From positions 7,093,501-7,157,500 of the forward strand of contig JANJXV010000037.1 of assembly GCA_024803745.1 (NCBI GenBank): DNA of 64,000 nucleotides, given 5' to 3'. Numbering within the stretch: the stretch's first letter is position 1; every line of letters starts with the position of its first letter. The DNA is from Megascapheus bottae (taxonomy: Eukaryota > Chordata > Mammalia > Rodentia > Geomyidae). Under the pieces are notes generated by a model. It did not search any database, was not told the origin of the DNA, and saw only the letters and a list, made by a program, of their open reading frames with translations. Of this stretch, positions 21,249 through 31,009 are shown one piece after another. Both the position numbers and the translations under genes were made by a program.

Positions 21249-21375
21249 CTTTGGCGCCTCTTGTCAAATTTCCCATAGCGAAGCACTCTCCCTGTGTGTC
21301 TGGGTATCCTTTGGGATTTTTCCATCTAGAATAGCAATCTGCTCTTGATCATTCTCTGTTCGATGACGAACAGTG
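21249..21375 (-). other. Possible 127-nt exon
   Basis: On the minus strand a strong acceptor look-alike (TCTCCTTCCCCTACAG) precedes 127 nt rich in CpG and AG-purine codons, which end in AAAG|GTACTATT, a passable donor. One frame runs open for 37 codons to a TGA near the donor. Another has TAG followed at once by an ATG and reads 24 codons in frame to the donor (MEKSQRIPR, then a basic stretch GKFDKRRQ). No family is recognised. It could be a 5' coding exon, a non-coding exon or coincidence. Confidence 0.25.
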
Positions 21376-21539
21376 CTGTAGGGGAAGGAGAGACTTCTTT
21401 ATTTCTATTTTTCATTAAAGATATTATTAACATTGATTTTTACATCATATTTCAAATGTCATGTTTAAAAAACAAATATTCAAGAAGGGAATGTCTATAT
21501 GCAACACATAGATTTTAGAACATAACTAAATTAAGCTGA

Positions 21540-21718
21540 CCATTTGTATGTCATAGATACACATTATATATACAATGGAATTCTACATAGCCCACAGACA
21601 AGATAAAATAGTGGCATTCGTGGGAAAGTAGGTAAAATTAGAGCAAATCAGGTTGAGTGTGCTAAGTCAAGACCAAAGGAGCAAAAGGCACATGGTATCC
21701 TTAATATGTGGAGACTTC
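21540..21718 (+). mobile_element. LINE-1 ORF2 3' end relic
   Basis: 'atatacaatggaattctaca' (the ORF2 region coding for ..MEFY..), 'gtgggaaagtaggtaaaatt', 'tgagtgtgctaagtcaagac' and 'catggtatccttaatatgtg' follow the LINE-1 ORF2 end. Degenerate. Confidence 0.65.
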
Positions 21719-21739
21719 TTTTTTGTTGTTGTTGTTTTT

Positions 21740-22845
21740 TTACTATATTGATCTCTTGTATTGAATTTTCTGATTTTTATCTTCTCTCTACTCACTGAAA
21801 TTCATCATGCTCTCAAGAACTTCATCTAGTTCAGCTCCCTAGCTAAGGGGAGGGCAGGACACATGGAAAGATACCTGTGCTGATTTCTCAGAGGAAAATC
21901 AAGGTATCATGTATTAAAACAAGTGCTAGTTAAGCTCAGATGATAAAACTACCCCTGCCCCAAGGGCTACTCTGCAGTGAGCTGGGAAACAAGCTTTCTC
22001 CAACCTGGGTACAGGAAGGTGCAGACCTGAGGGACATAGATGAGACCTATTAAGCTAAAAGGCAGAAAGGGTATCCAAAGGAAGGAAGAACACATGTAAC
22101 TTGTTCAAGGACTTTTATGGTTTTGAGAAGGGAAATCTGGCCTCTAGCTATAATTTCAAATATATTTGACCTTCTGTGCACCTTTCCTCCCAAACCTTTA
22201 CCATGTGGCTCTTTTCTCTCACTGCCAAAGGAAGATATGCTTTGATTTCTTTTTTTAGCTTTCCAGTCAATTATTAATATGAAGACTTGAATAGGTCTTC
22301 CATGAGGAATGAAAAAAAATGCCTGGATGAATTAAAAGCCGTCTAGATTTTAGGAAAGAAGGAAATGAAGATTATGGAGCAAAATGATGGGGGGTGGTGA
22401 GAGGCATTCAGGTCACAAGGGTGGTCCAAGGACAGATTTGAGCCCTTTGGCTCAGCCACTACAAAGGCTCTTTTTAATTGGGTTAATGGCCAACTTTTTT
22501 AAAATCATAGATTTTACGGGCAAAATAATTCACATGGGTGCTATACAAATTCTGTCCACCTTTCTTACAGGCTCCTCCTCTGCCCTGCAGCCTCGCAGTT
22601 TGTGTGGCAATTTAGATGTTCTGTATTTGTCAAAGGTTCATGTCCTATAATCTTGACCATAGTATGGAGGTGTTGAGGTAGTGGGTGTCTAAGAAAGAGG
22701 CCTTACAGAAAATAATTAGGTCACAGAGTCTACATACTCATAAATAGATTAATGCTACCTCACAGAACTGGTCAGGTCTGGTATTCGTGGCAATTTCCAG
22801 AGTACAGGTCGTTATAAAAGTAATTAAATAAAACAGAGACTAGTC
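21740..22845. other. Unique sequence
   Basis: No feature recognised. A plus-strand 88-codon frame at 22384-22650 has no known domain. Confidence 0.4.
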
Positions 22846-22849
22846 CCTC

Positions 22850-23075
22850 CCTAGTCTCTCGCTTCTCATCTTCCCATGTAACTTCTCTCTCCTCTCTAAA
22901 TGACACGAGTGCCCTTTCACCTCTTACACCATGTGGCCTTTGTCAGGAGGTTTCTTCCTATTATTAGGATCCTCCTGCCACTCAGAAGAACCATATAGCC
23001 AAATAAACCTCTCTGCTATATCAGTAACCCAGGCCCAGGTATTTTGTTATGGTAATACAATGGGTCAAACCCCCA
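22850..23075 (+). mobile_element. MaLR-type LTR relic, 3' part
   Basis: 'cacctcttacaccatgtggc', 'ccaaataaacctctctgcta' (position of the LTR polyadenylation signal) and 'ggtattttgttatggtaata' match the 3' half of a MaLR LTR. No internal retroviral sequence is attached. Confidence 0.6.
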
Positions 23076-23079
23076 TGAG

Positions 23080-23660
23080 AAGTTTGCCACCCTGGGTCTA
23101 GTCTATTATAACAACAACCAGTACCAGGAGCTAATGAAGACATTTCCCTGAGCTTTCCTGCTCACCCTAGAAACTGAGATGCACCTAAAAAGGTTGTAGG
23201 AATTCGTGCTATTTATCTTGTCATTCTTTGTCATTCCTGCTTTGAGGAGGAGAACCTAAATTAATACTCAGACTTGTTGAGGAAAATGAGATCCATTAAA
23301 GGTGTGGTTTACATTTTACTTAGGCATCTGCTGTCAGAAATGGAAGTTTTAAATGAATGCCTTGAAGGAAGGTGAGTCACAGAGGGCTGGGTGGGAGAAA
23401 ATGAATGCTCATTGCTGAAGATCTGCCAGGCATAGGCCCAGGGCCAGCTTCTAGAGACTGTCAGAGCCCAGAAAGGGTGAGGTGGAAGAAAAGGGATGGT
23501 AGAAATAATACATCTCACATAGAGAACAGAGAAAAATACAGAAAAACAGCCAGGTTGAAAGTGTTGAAAATGTTCAGTAAAGTAAGGATTTTGCCTTTCT
23601 TTTATTACATAAGCAATTTTTTAGATAAGCAACTGGACTTCTTACATCACATAATTAATT
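23080..23660. other. Unique sequence
   Basis: No repeat recognised. The 95-codon plus-strand frame at 23405-23692 ends in SINE sequence and is not supported as a gene. Confidence 0.4.
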
Positions 23661-23667
23661 CTGTTGC

Positions 23668-23784
23668 TGTGTGTATCAGTCCTGGGGCTTGAACTCCAGG
23701 ATTATGAACTGTCTCTGAGGTTTTGTGCTTGAGGCTGGCTCTCTACCACTCAAGCCACAGCTACCCTGTTGGCATGGTGTGTGT

Positions 23785-23834
<50 letters not shown>

Positions 23835-23942
23835 TTAATTGGAGGTAAAATTTTGATGGATTTCCCTTCCCTGGCTGGTTTCAAACCTCAATATGCAGAT
23901 GTCGACCTCCTAGGAATACAGGTGTGAGCTAACAGCACCTGG
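23668..23942 (-). mobile_element. B1-like + tRNA-like SINE with internal GT repeat
   Basis: Antisense dimer: 'cagtcctggggcttgaactc', 'ctctaccactcaagccacag', then (GT)n, then 'tttaattggaggtaaaattt' and 'tacaggtgtgagctaacagc'. The GT tract has expanded in the linker between the two arms. Confidence 0.85.
23777..23833. repeat. (GT)n microsatellite inside a SINE
   Basis: About 27 GT units, with one TATG interruption near 23790, in the SINE linker. Confidence 0.92.
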
Positions 23943-23964
23943 AAATTGAATTCTTTTAGGATAT

Positions 23965-24060
23965 GAATTCTTTACCCATTTATTCATTCAACAAACACCC
24001 ATTGAAAACCTCCTGTGTGGACAGGCATTGGACTGATTTGGGGGAATTCTGAACCTGAGA
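23965..24060 (+). mobile_element. Possible L2 relic
   Basis: 'tttattcattcaacaaacac', 'attgaaaacctcctgtgtgg' and 'acaggcattggactg' resemble the L2 3' region. Confidence 0.45.
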
Positions 24061-24258
24061 GATGTGCAAATATTTGGTTTTAATTTATTATAATGAATGA
24101 ATTTTAATTTATTGGCATAAGTTTTGACTGCGGTGTTTCCTAAATCTCTGTAGTGTATGGCAATAAAATTCTAGATTAGTAATTTTGAAAGCTGTGTCCC
24201 CTCTAACAAGATGGTTGGCGTGGAAGAGAAAGATTCTCAATTATAAAAATTTTTCCCC

Positions 24259-24452
24259 TGGGCTGGGAGTGTGGCCTAGTGGTAGAGTGCTTGCCTAGCA
24301 TTCATGAGCCCTGGTTTCAATTCCTTGGTACCACACACACACAGAAAAAGCCAGAAGTGTTGCTGTGGCTCAAGTGGCAGAATGCCAATCTTGAGCAAAA
24401 AATGTCTAAGGACAGTGTCCAGGCCCTGAGTTCAAGCCCCATGACTGGCAGA
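24259..24452 (+). mobile_element. ID-Geo type dimeric SINE
   Basis: Complete two-arm copy: 'ggctgggagtgtggcctagt' (ID start), 'gtagagtgcttgcctagcat', 'gtttcaattccttggtacca', linker 'cagaaaaagccagaagtgtt', then right arm 'gtggctcaagtggcagaatg' and 'gagttcaagccccatgactg'. The tail runs into (GATA)n. Confidence 0.9.
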
Positions 24453-24620
24453 CTGGCAGATAGATAGATAGATAATATATATATATATATATGTATATAT
24501 GTATATATGTAGAGAGAGAGAGAGAGAGCAGAGAGAGAGAAAGAGACACAGAGAAACTATAAATATAGAGACAGAGACAAACACACATATCTGTATGTAT
24601 ATATATATATTTATAATTTA
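24453..24620. repeat. Compound microsatellite GATA/TA/GA/CA
   Basis: (GATA)4, then about 12 TA units, (GA)n at 24512-24545 and a TA run at 24597-24611. Frames of 73-103 codons across it are artefacts of the repeat. Confidence 0.88.
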
Positions 24621-24629
24621 TAGGCATAT

Positions 24630-24995
24630 AGCAACATGTAAATTGAGAAAGAATGAGATCTTTATGTATGTTTACCTATCCTTTAAAATAAGGGTCTTGA
24701 TATTTCTCTGCTGTCCTTTTCTGAGCTATACTTCCCTCTCAGGGGGGGAAGCTCTGGATTCAGGCCCCAGCTCTGATGCCTCCTCAACATTCCTTATTAC
24801 CAGCATTTGAGCTGGGGATCATCTCGAGTCTGAAAATATCCCATGAGGCCTTTGAACCTCCTTCGCTGGCAGCGAAAGGCCAGCCTTTCCAGTGTATAAC
24901 CCTGTCTACCATATGCCACTGAGTCTGGAGGCTGTCCTTACACAAGACCACAGGCACAGAACCCTAAAGGTGTCCTCCAAGGCCTTCATTCTGCT
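24630..24995. other. Unique sequence
   Basis: No feature recognised. Confidence 0.4.
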
Positions 24996-24999
24996 GTCT

Positions 25000-25130
25000 C
25001 TCTAGCTGCACCACTTTCTTCCTCCCCAACCACCCCCATTTCCTCCAGACTTCCTTTCAGTACTCAGCTAAATAAGTTCTTTCTTCAGGAACCACCTCTG
25101 GTGTCATTTCCTCAAGAACCCTTTATATAA
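25000..25130 (-). mobile_element. L2 relic
   Basis: 'tcctttcagtactcagctaa', 'ttctttcttcaggaaccacc' and 'tctggtgtcatttcctcaag' follow the antisense LINE-2 order ('cattcaggtctctgctcaaatgtcacctcctc'). Confidence 0.55.
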
Positions 25131-25325
25131 CAATTATTTTAGGCCAGGTACTACTTCAGATACTTCACAAATCTACTCACATTTAATGCTCACAACATCC
25201 TTTAGAACATGTTCTATTATTATTCCTTTTATGGACAAGAAAACTGGGGCACATCATCTCCCACCTGGTAAGTGACAGCCTCAGAATTCCAGCCTAAGAC
25301 TTTGGCCTCCAGATTCCTAAATACC
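25131..25325 (+). mobile_element. MIR relic
   Basis: Clear MIR order: 'aggccaggtactacttcaga', 'ctactcacatttaatgctca', 'caacatcctttagaacatgt', 'ggacaagaaaactggggcac', 'cacctggtaagtgacagcct', 'cagaattccagcctaagact'. Confidence 0.78.
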
Positions 25326-25534
25326 TTTCTACTTCACTGCCCCACTGCATGGAATGGGATGAAAATAAGTTCATATACTTGTGCAACTGTTCCAAAATGC
25401 ATTCTCATCCTCCTCCTCATCCCTATGGAGCTGTATTATTTATTAGCAACAGTAGTAATATTAGTAATTATTTTTCATCTTAATGTTTATGATATTAAGA
25501 AAAGGCTTTTTCTTTGTAGTTGAAGAGGTTTCTT

Positions 25535-25760
25535 CAACTGCAGGTGATGGTGGTTCATGACTATAATCCTAGCTACTCAGAGGGCTGAGATCTGAGGATT
25601 ACATTTGGAAGCCATCTGAGCAGGAAAGTCCAAGGGATATTATTTCCAATTAACCACCAAAAAAGCCAGAAATGGAGCTGTAACTCATTGGCAGAGTGCT
25701 AGCTTTGAGCAAAGTGTACAGTGCCCCAGGACTGTCACCCTCCCCTGCCCCCCAAAAAAT
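25535..25760 (+). mobile_element. B1-like + tRNA-like SINE
   Basis: 'aggtgatggtggttcatgac', 'gagggctgagatctgaggat', 'tccaattaaccaccaaaaaa', 'tggagctgtaactcattggc' and a C/A-rich end. Moderately diverged; the B-box region of the right arm is eroded. Confidence 0.82.
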
Positions 25761-25794
25761 GAATGTTTTCATTATTACTATGTTTTAGAAAGAG

Positions 25795-25915
25795 ATTCAT
25801 TTGCTAAGCGAATTTTTATTTCGTGTCTATCAGCTCTGAGATAATGCTAGGACCTGAGGATCAGCAGTGATACAGGTAAGAGTATTTCTTGCCCTGAAAA
25901 GCTTTTGGTTTGATG
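25795..25915 (+). mobile_element. Possible L2 relic
   Basis: 'tcgtgtctatcagctctgag', 'ataatgctaggacctgagga' and 'tcagcagtgatacaggtaag' parallel the L2 3' region. Confidence 0.45.
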
Positions 25916-25938
25916 ACAGAGAGAAACAATAATTGTAG

Positions 25939-26069
25939 GGGGTGGGGTGGGGGGAGGGTAATGGGTACCAAGACATGTGAAAGGGTATCAATGTATGTGA
26001 ATTAATGCACCTTCTATCTGGCAAATATCATGTAACCCTTTTATTAATTACAATAAAAAATATATTAAA
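25939..26069 (+). mobile_element. Short young LINE-1 3' end
   Basis: 131 bp: G-run, 'gtaccaagacatgtgaaagg', 'gaattaatgcaccttctatc', 'tattaattacaataaaaa', A-rich tail. It is flanked by a perfect 15-bp duplication AAACAATAATTGTAG at 25924-25938 and 26070-26084. Confidence 0.93.
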
Positions 26070-26249
26070 AAACAATAATTGTAGTCATGAATGGTATGAG
26101 GGAAGGCACAGCCTGTTCTGTGCTCCCCTGTGCTCCCCTGGGTAGTGGCTTCAAAAGAAGAAGTTCTGGAGGTTTGGTCCCAGCCCTCAGCTTATGGTTG
26201 TACCACTGGCTAGAGAGAATTTTTCTATTAATGACGCTCCTGCTGCTAG

Positions 26250-26405
26250 CCCACACCAGCTGTGAGGCCTGGGGTAAGTCAGGACATCTCTAGTGTGTCC
26301 GTTTTCATACCTTTAACATATGGTCATATTAATTCCTATCTCCTTGAATATATACAAAGTCTAAATGAGATCATTGTACAGCACTTAAAACAGAGCCTAC
26401 TCAAC
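26250..26405 (+). mobile_element. MIR relic, 3' half
   Basis: 'ccagctgtgaggcctggggt', 'aagtcaggacatctctagtg', 'tccgttttcatacctttaac', 'tctaaatgagatcattgtac' and 'agcacttaaaacagagccta' follow MIR ('agctgtgtgaccttgggcaagtc...aatgagataatgcatg...agcacagtgcctgg'). Confidence 0.72.
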
Positions 26406-26450
26406 CCCCAAATAATCACAAGCCAGTATAATTATTATTGTTTGTTTGGA

Positions 26451-26731
26451 TTTTTTTTTGTGGGTCATAGGGCTTGAACTCAGCCTGGGCACTGTCCCTG
26501 AGCTCTTCAGCTCAAGACTACCACTCTATCCCCGTGCATGGGCATTCTCCCTAAGCTCTTCAGCTACTGTCCTACCCTTGAGCCAAGCCCCACTTCCTGT
26601 TTTCTAGAGATTAATTGGAGATACGATTAATTAGAGGTTCTTTTGTGCCCCGGGCTGGCTTTGAACCTTGATCCTCAGATCTCAGCCTCCTGAGTAGCTA
26701 GGATTACAGGTGTGAACCACCGTGCCCGGCT
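26451..26731 (-). mobile_element. B1-like + tRNA-like SINE with internal duplication
   Basis: Antisense dimer flanked by 'aagccagtat' at 26420-26429 and 26732-26741. The right arm repeats about 45 bp: a 'gggca-t-tccct-agctcttcagct' block occurs twice, at about 26487-26512 and 26540-26565. CpGs are kept near the left-arm end ('gtgcccggc'). Confidence 0.87.
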
Positions 26732-26759
26732 AAGCCAGTATTATTATTAAAAGTGGTAG

Positions 26760-27960
26760 AATAGCATTATCTCAAAACTAGCAGGCTGAATTTAATAAAA
26801 TTGGAAAAAGTTAAAGGGAACATGACTATATGGGAGTGTTTTAAGGTCATAAGCAAGATGAATTTTTATACCAAATTACTGAGGCATTAACTAAACCAAG
26901 TATAAGACTGGCCAAAATCACTCTCCTACAATTGTGCTCCTGCCATTTCATGCTCACCCTGAGTCAGAATTCCCAGAGCAGAGAGAGAAGAATTTATTCT
27001 GGCTTTTCTGTGAAACCAGTTTAACTGGAAATCCAGGCATCTCATTCTGATATTTTAACATTTAATGAAATCATTCAGAATTGGTAAAAAGAGTCTTGAA
27101 TTATCCTTGGCTTTTTTTGCCAATTTTTGATATATTAAATCACAATTAAATCACAACCATCATAATTTTATACCCTTTAAATAAACTCAAGGAATAGATA
27201 TATATATATAGTGTTATTTAAAAATATACAAAGGCATATTCCAACGTCTACATATTATTACACTGTGGCATGGGGATATGTCAACTTGAATCTTACCTTT
27301 CATTTGCCAGGTTTCTGGGTTTCCAGGATCCGAATTTTAATTAGGTTAAAAAAGTCATCATGGAGCGAAGTTCCCAGGGCAGGTCACTTTCCTGCCAGTG
27401 TAGTGTTTCAGAGTTCCAAGGCACATGGCAGGACTGGAGTATGGGGGACGGGGGGTGGGGGGGACCCATTCAAGGTAGTTGCAGGGAGGAAAAGATGGGA
27501 AAGCAGAGAGAGTTGGTCATTAGGCCTAACAAAAGAAGAAAAATAATTATACTTCTCATGAACCATTGACTCTCTAGCATGCTTAGGGGCCTCCTGAATT
27601 TTGAAACTTGGATTCCATCCAGACATGAAATATGCAAAGGCACTACTTATGCAAGGCTTTCACCACCACCACCTTTTCACCACCCTTTCATATTAGTAGA
27701 GAGATATAGACAGGTTTCTGTAACCACTCCATGAGATGGCCAGGCTAACAAAACTGTTTACATGGAAATTAGGAAGATTTTGGAATCAAAGGGCATGTGG
27801 ACATTGCAATCAAGAAAATGTCTTTATATCCACAGGACTGTACGCATATGCTAATGATTCGATCTAGGTGCTAATTTTACTCCCATCCTTTCATAGCATG
27901 ATTAATAGTGCTCTGTGTTACTGTTTAGTGGGCAATAGATTTAAACCTCCTTTTTAATTT
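26760..27960. other. Unique sequence with short TA and G runs
   Basis: (TA)n at 27197-27210 and a G-run at about 27450-27465. Frames of 69-111 codons at 27211-27626 include this G-run, have no recognised domain, and overlap on both strands. A (CACCAC) stretch lies at 27660-27675. Confidence 0.4.
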
Positions 27961-27989
27961 TTATTTATTTATTTTGTGTGTGTCTGTGT

Positions 27990-28211
27990 GCCAATCCTAG
28001 GGCTTGAATTCAGGGCATTGTCCCTTAGCTTTTGTGCTCAAAGCTATTTATCTATCACTAGAGCCACAGCTCCACTTCCAGCTCCTGTATTAGTTAATTG
28101 GAGATAAGAGTCTCAAAGATTTCCTGTCAGGGTTGGCTTTCAAGCATGATCATCAGAGCTCAGCCTCCTGAGTAGCAAGGATTATGGGCGTGAGCCAATG
28201 GTGCCCAGCAG
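27990..28211 (-). mobile_element. B1-like + tRNA-like SINE
   Basis: Antisense dimer: 'gccaatcctagggcttgaat', 'tctatcactagagccacagc', 'agttaattggagataagagt', 'gctcagcctcctgagtagca', 'ggcgtgagccaatggtgccc'. A GT-rich run precedes it. Confidence 0.85.
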
Positions 28212-28488
28212 ATCTCTTTTATATGAAGCCATAGCACTGGTCAAATATGTAACCAGAAAGATCACTAGGGAGATTATAGAACACACACACACACAGACAC
28301 ACCACATGCTGGTATGTGCTTGTCAAATAACTCTTCATAAAAACACTTAAATTCCTAATGCAGAGACTAACAGCTCTGCCCCAATAATCCTCATCTTTCC
28401 ATGTGGACAGATGTCTCCTTCGCAGCTGGACTCATGCCATTTCCACCCTCTCAGGACAAGATTAGAATCCCATAGAGAGCAAAATATT

Positions 28489-28672
28489 GGGCCAGGAGTT
28501 TGGCCTTGTGGTAGAGTGTTTGCCTAGCATGCACGAAGACCTGGGTTCTGTTCCTCAGTACCTCATACATAGAAAAAGCCGAAAATGGTGCTGTGGCTCA
28601 AGTGATAGATCTCTAGCCTTCAGAAAGCCCTAGGACAGTGCTCAGACCCTGAGTTTTGGTCCAGGTCCCGCA
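28489..28672 (+). mobile_element. ID-Geo type dimeric SINE
   Basis: 'gggccaggagtttggccttg', 'gtagagtgtttgcctagcat', 'gggttctgttcctcagtacc', 'gtgctgtggctcaagtgata', 'aggacagtgctcagaccctg'. The tail passes into a GAAA/GGAA repeat. Confidence 0.88.
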
Positions 28673-28768
28673 AAAGGAAGAAAGAAAGAAACAAAGGAAG
28701 GAAGGAAGAAAGGAAGGAAGGAAGGAAGGAAGGAAGGAAGGAAGGAAGGAAGGAAGGAAGGAAGAAAA
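28673..28768. repeat. (GAAA)n/(GGAA)n microsatellite
   Basis: Pure purine tract: about 3 GAAA then about 18 GGAA units, seeded by the SINE tail. Open frames across it are artefacts. Confidence 0.93.
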
Positions 28769-29144
28769 GAATATTTACTCCTGGGAGCTCCTTTTGTCTT
28801 CCCAAGGTCTTTTTCTCTTAAGCAAATCCTTAAGCAAGATTTATTTGTATTTTAAGTTAAGTTGATTATTTATCCACATTTCCTGTTGATGAGTCATTTA
28901 TGTAGTTTACTGAAAAAGAAAAAAAACAGAGAACTAAAACACTGCAAAATTGAGACTCAAGGATGCAAAACTGACGTAAGCACCAAATAGGTATGGGTAA
29001 AGAATTTACCCATTTGGGCGTTGGCACACAAGAACTGTACCTCTGCTAGGAAAGCTTGTCTGAGGATACCTGCCTCCAAGGAGCTGCACTGCAGCTTCTC
29101 TGGAGCACCTCTGCTGGTCTGGTTCATCAGATACTTGTAAACGA

Positions 29145-29352
29145 AGAGGAGATGGAAGAAGGAAGGAGGAGGAGGTAGAGGAATAAAAGAAAAAAAAGGA
29201 GGAGGAGGAGTGAGAAAGAGGAAGGAGGAGGGAGAGGAGGAGGAGAAAGAGGAAAAGAAGGAGAAGGAGGAAGAAAAGGAGGAAGAAAAGGAGGAGAAAG
29301 AGGAGGAGGAGCAAGAGGAAGAGGAGGAGGAGGAGGAGGAGGAGCAGGAGGG
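29145..29352. repeat. Homopurine (GGA/GAA)n tract
   Basis: About 200 bp that are almost purely purine on the plus strand, with GGA, GAA and GGAA units and rare T or C. Three overlapping minus-strand frames of 103-136 codons (29006-29438), coding for Ser-, Leu- or Pro-rich runs, are translations of this tract and not genes. Confidence 0.93.
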
Positions 29353-29354
29353 AA

Positions 29355-29745
29355 GAATATAACACACAATGCTTGGTCAGGAAGGCAGAGGACACTTTCT
29401 AGGAGGCCACGTGAGAAAAGATCTTGGGCTGGCTCCAATGATCACCAGTGTAAAAGGCATGTGTGTTTGTCTCTGTAAACAAAACGCTAGAGGCGATTGG
29501 AAAACAGAAAGAAAATTGAGCAACTCACTGTGCCTGCAATATGCATAGGCAGATAAATAGCAGGCATCCATCCTTAAAATGAACTTGCTAAGTTCCACAT
29601 CTGGGAGAGACGGGAGATTCCTAAATACTCCCAAAGTGTCTGGATATGCACTACACAGACTCATTCACCTTTGTCAACATAAAACTTGGAACCTGGGCAG
29701 CAAAACTGGAGGATGAGGGTTTTTTTTTTTAAATCTCTTCATCTG
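29355..29745. other. Unique sequence
   Basis: No feature recognised apart from a T-run at about 29721-29731. Confidence 0.4.
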
Positions 29746-29754
29746 GATACATGT

Positions 29755-29766
29755 GTGAGTGTGTGA

Positions 29767-29812
<46 letters not shown>
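29755..29812. repeat. (GT)n microsatellite
   Basis: About 20 uninterrupted GT units preceded by impure ones, lying at the tail end of the antisense SINE that follows. Confidence 0.92.
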
Positions 29813-29813
<1 letters not shown>

Positions 29814-30032
29814 CTGGAACTGGGGCTTGAACTCAGATCCTCATGTATTTTAATCAAGGCCAGCACTCTACTCTGTGAGCTATAGCTTCACTTCTGGCTT
29901 TTTGCTAGTTAACTGGAGATAATAATCTCACAGAGGTAAGAATCTACCCAGACTGATATCCCAAGTGCGATCCTCAGATCTCAGCCTCCTGAGTAGCTAG
30001 GATTACAAGCATGAGCCACCAACACCAGGCTC
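29813..30032 (-). mobile_element. B1-like + tRNA-like SINE
   Basis: Antisense dimer: 'actggggcttgaactcagat', 'cagcactctactctgtgagc', 'gttaactggagataataatc', 'agatctcagcctcctgagta', 'catgagccaccaacaccagg'. Confidence 0.85.
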
Positions 30033-30039
30033 TAAATTC

Positions 30040-30940
30040 ATTTTCAATGAGCATTTAAAAAAATCAGAGACAGATTGCAGTGTATACATGGCAGCCTCCA
30101 AATATCGAGAAAGATAGAAAACATCTCCAGGAAACTTATAAATGGATACAAATAACATAATTAGTGAATATACACTATATGCCACATATGCTAACTGCAA
30201 TCCAACTCCATAAAAAGCAGTGATCTTTATTCTCCATTGTCATGAAATAAAGGAGACATAACTTTGTCTATGTCCATAGTAGAACACAATTGGAGCACAG
30301 TAGTGTCCCTTCTTGACTCTTTAAGTTCAACTTTTTAGCCACTACTATTCTAGCTTCTTATGAAAATAAGTTATTACATTTGTGATGGTATCACCTCAAA
30401 TCCTTTGCAAAGAACCAGTACTTCAAATAGAGTCTTTTAACAGCACACTAAATTCACAATCCAGGATTATCCACAATTTTGGATTATCATACACAGTTGT
30501 TTCCACAAAGGACAAAGAAAAAGCTCAACTTTTTATTCAACCTAACGAACAGACAAGGTTACACATGCATTTTACGGCTGCAGTTGTTTCACTGCTACTG
30601 CAGCCTCCAGAACATAAAAGATGAAAAGATTTTCCCCCTCTGAAGGTCATTAGGTCCTCAGAAGCTCATACATTTCCACATCCAGCAAGCTGTGTTTACT
30701 GGATGTAATCTCATCTCCGTTGTCCCAGGTGTCTTCTCTTCCCTGAAGGGTAGAAACATTCCTGCTTCATTCTTTCTTCTTTTACAGAAACTACCTTCAA
30801 ATACCCCCTCCGCCCACCTGCCCCTGTAGCCTTCTCAGGTTTGCATGCTTCAACAAGTGCAATGCTGTTGAACTGCAGCAGCAAAAGTAAATAAATAAAT
30901 AAGTCTCTGTTTACCCAGGCCAAGTGGTGTCTATAACTTC
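30040..30940. other. Unique sequence
   Basis: No repeat recognised. An 80-codon plus-strand frame (30382-30624) and a 70-codon minus-strand frame (30711-30923) have no domain. Confidence 0.4.
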
Positions 30941-30943
30941 ACG

Positions 30944-30944
30944 A

Positions 30945-31004
<60 letters not shown>

Positions 31005-31005
31005 A
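30944..31005. repeat. (GAAA)n microsatellite
   Basis: About 15 uninterrupted GAAA units. Confidence 0.95.
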
Positions 31006-31009
31006 AAGC

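Noticed and set aside
24259..24452. tRNA genes (A-box and B-box matches here and in many other places)
   Set aside because: The boxes belong to SINE arms; cloverleaf stems are not preserved and A-rich or simple-repeat tails follow.
29006..29438. Minus-strand Ser/Leu/Pro-rich proteins of 103-136 residues
   Set aside because: They are translations of a homopurine simple repeat in three frames, so the length is explained by the absence of stop codons in the repeat.
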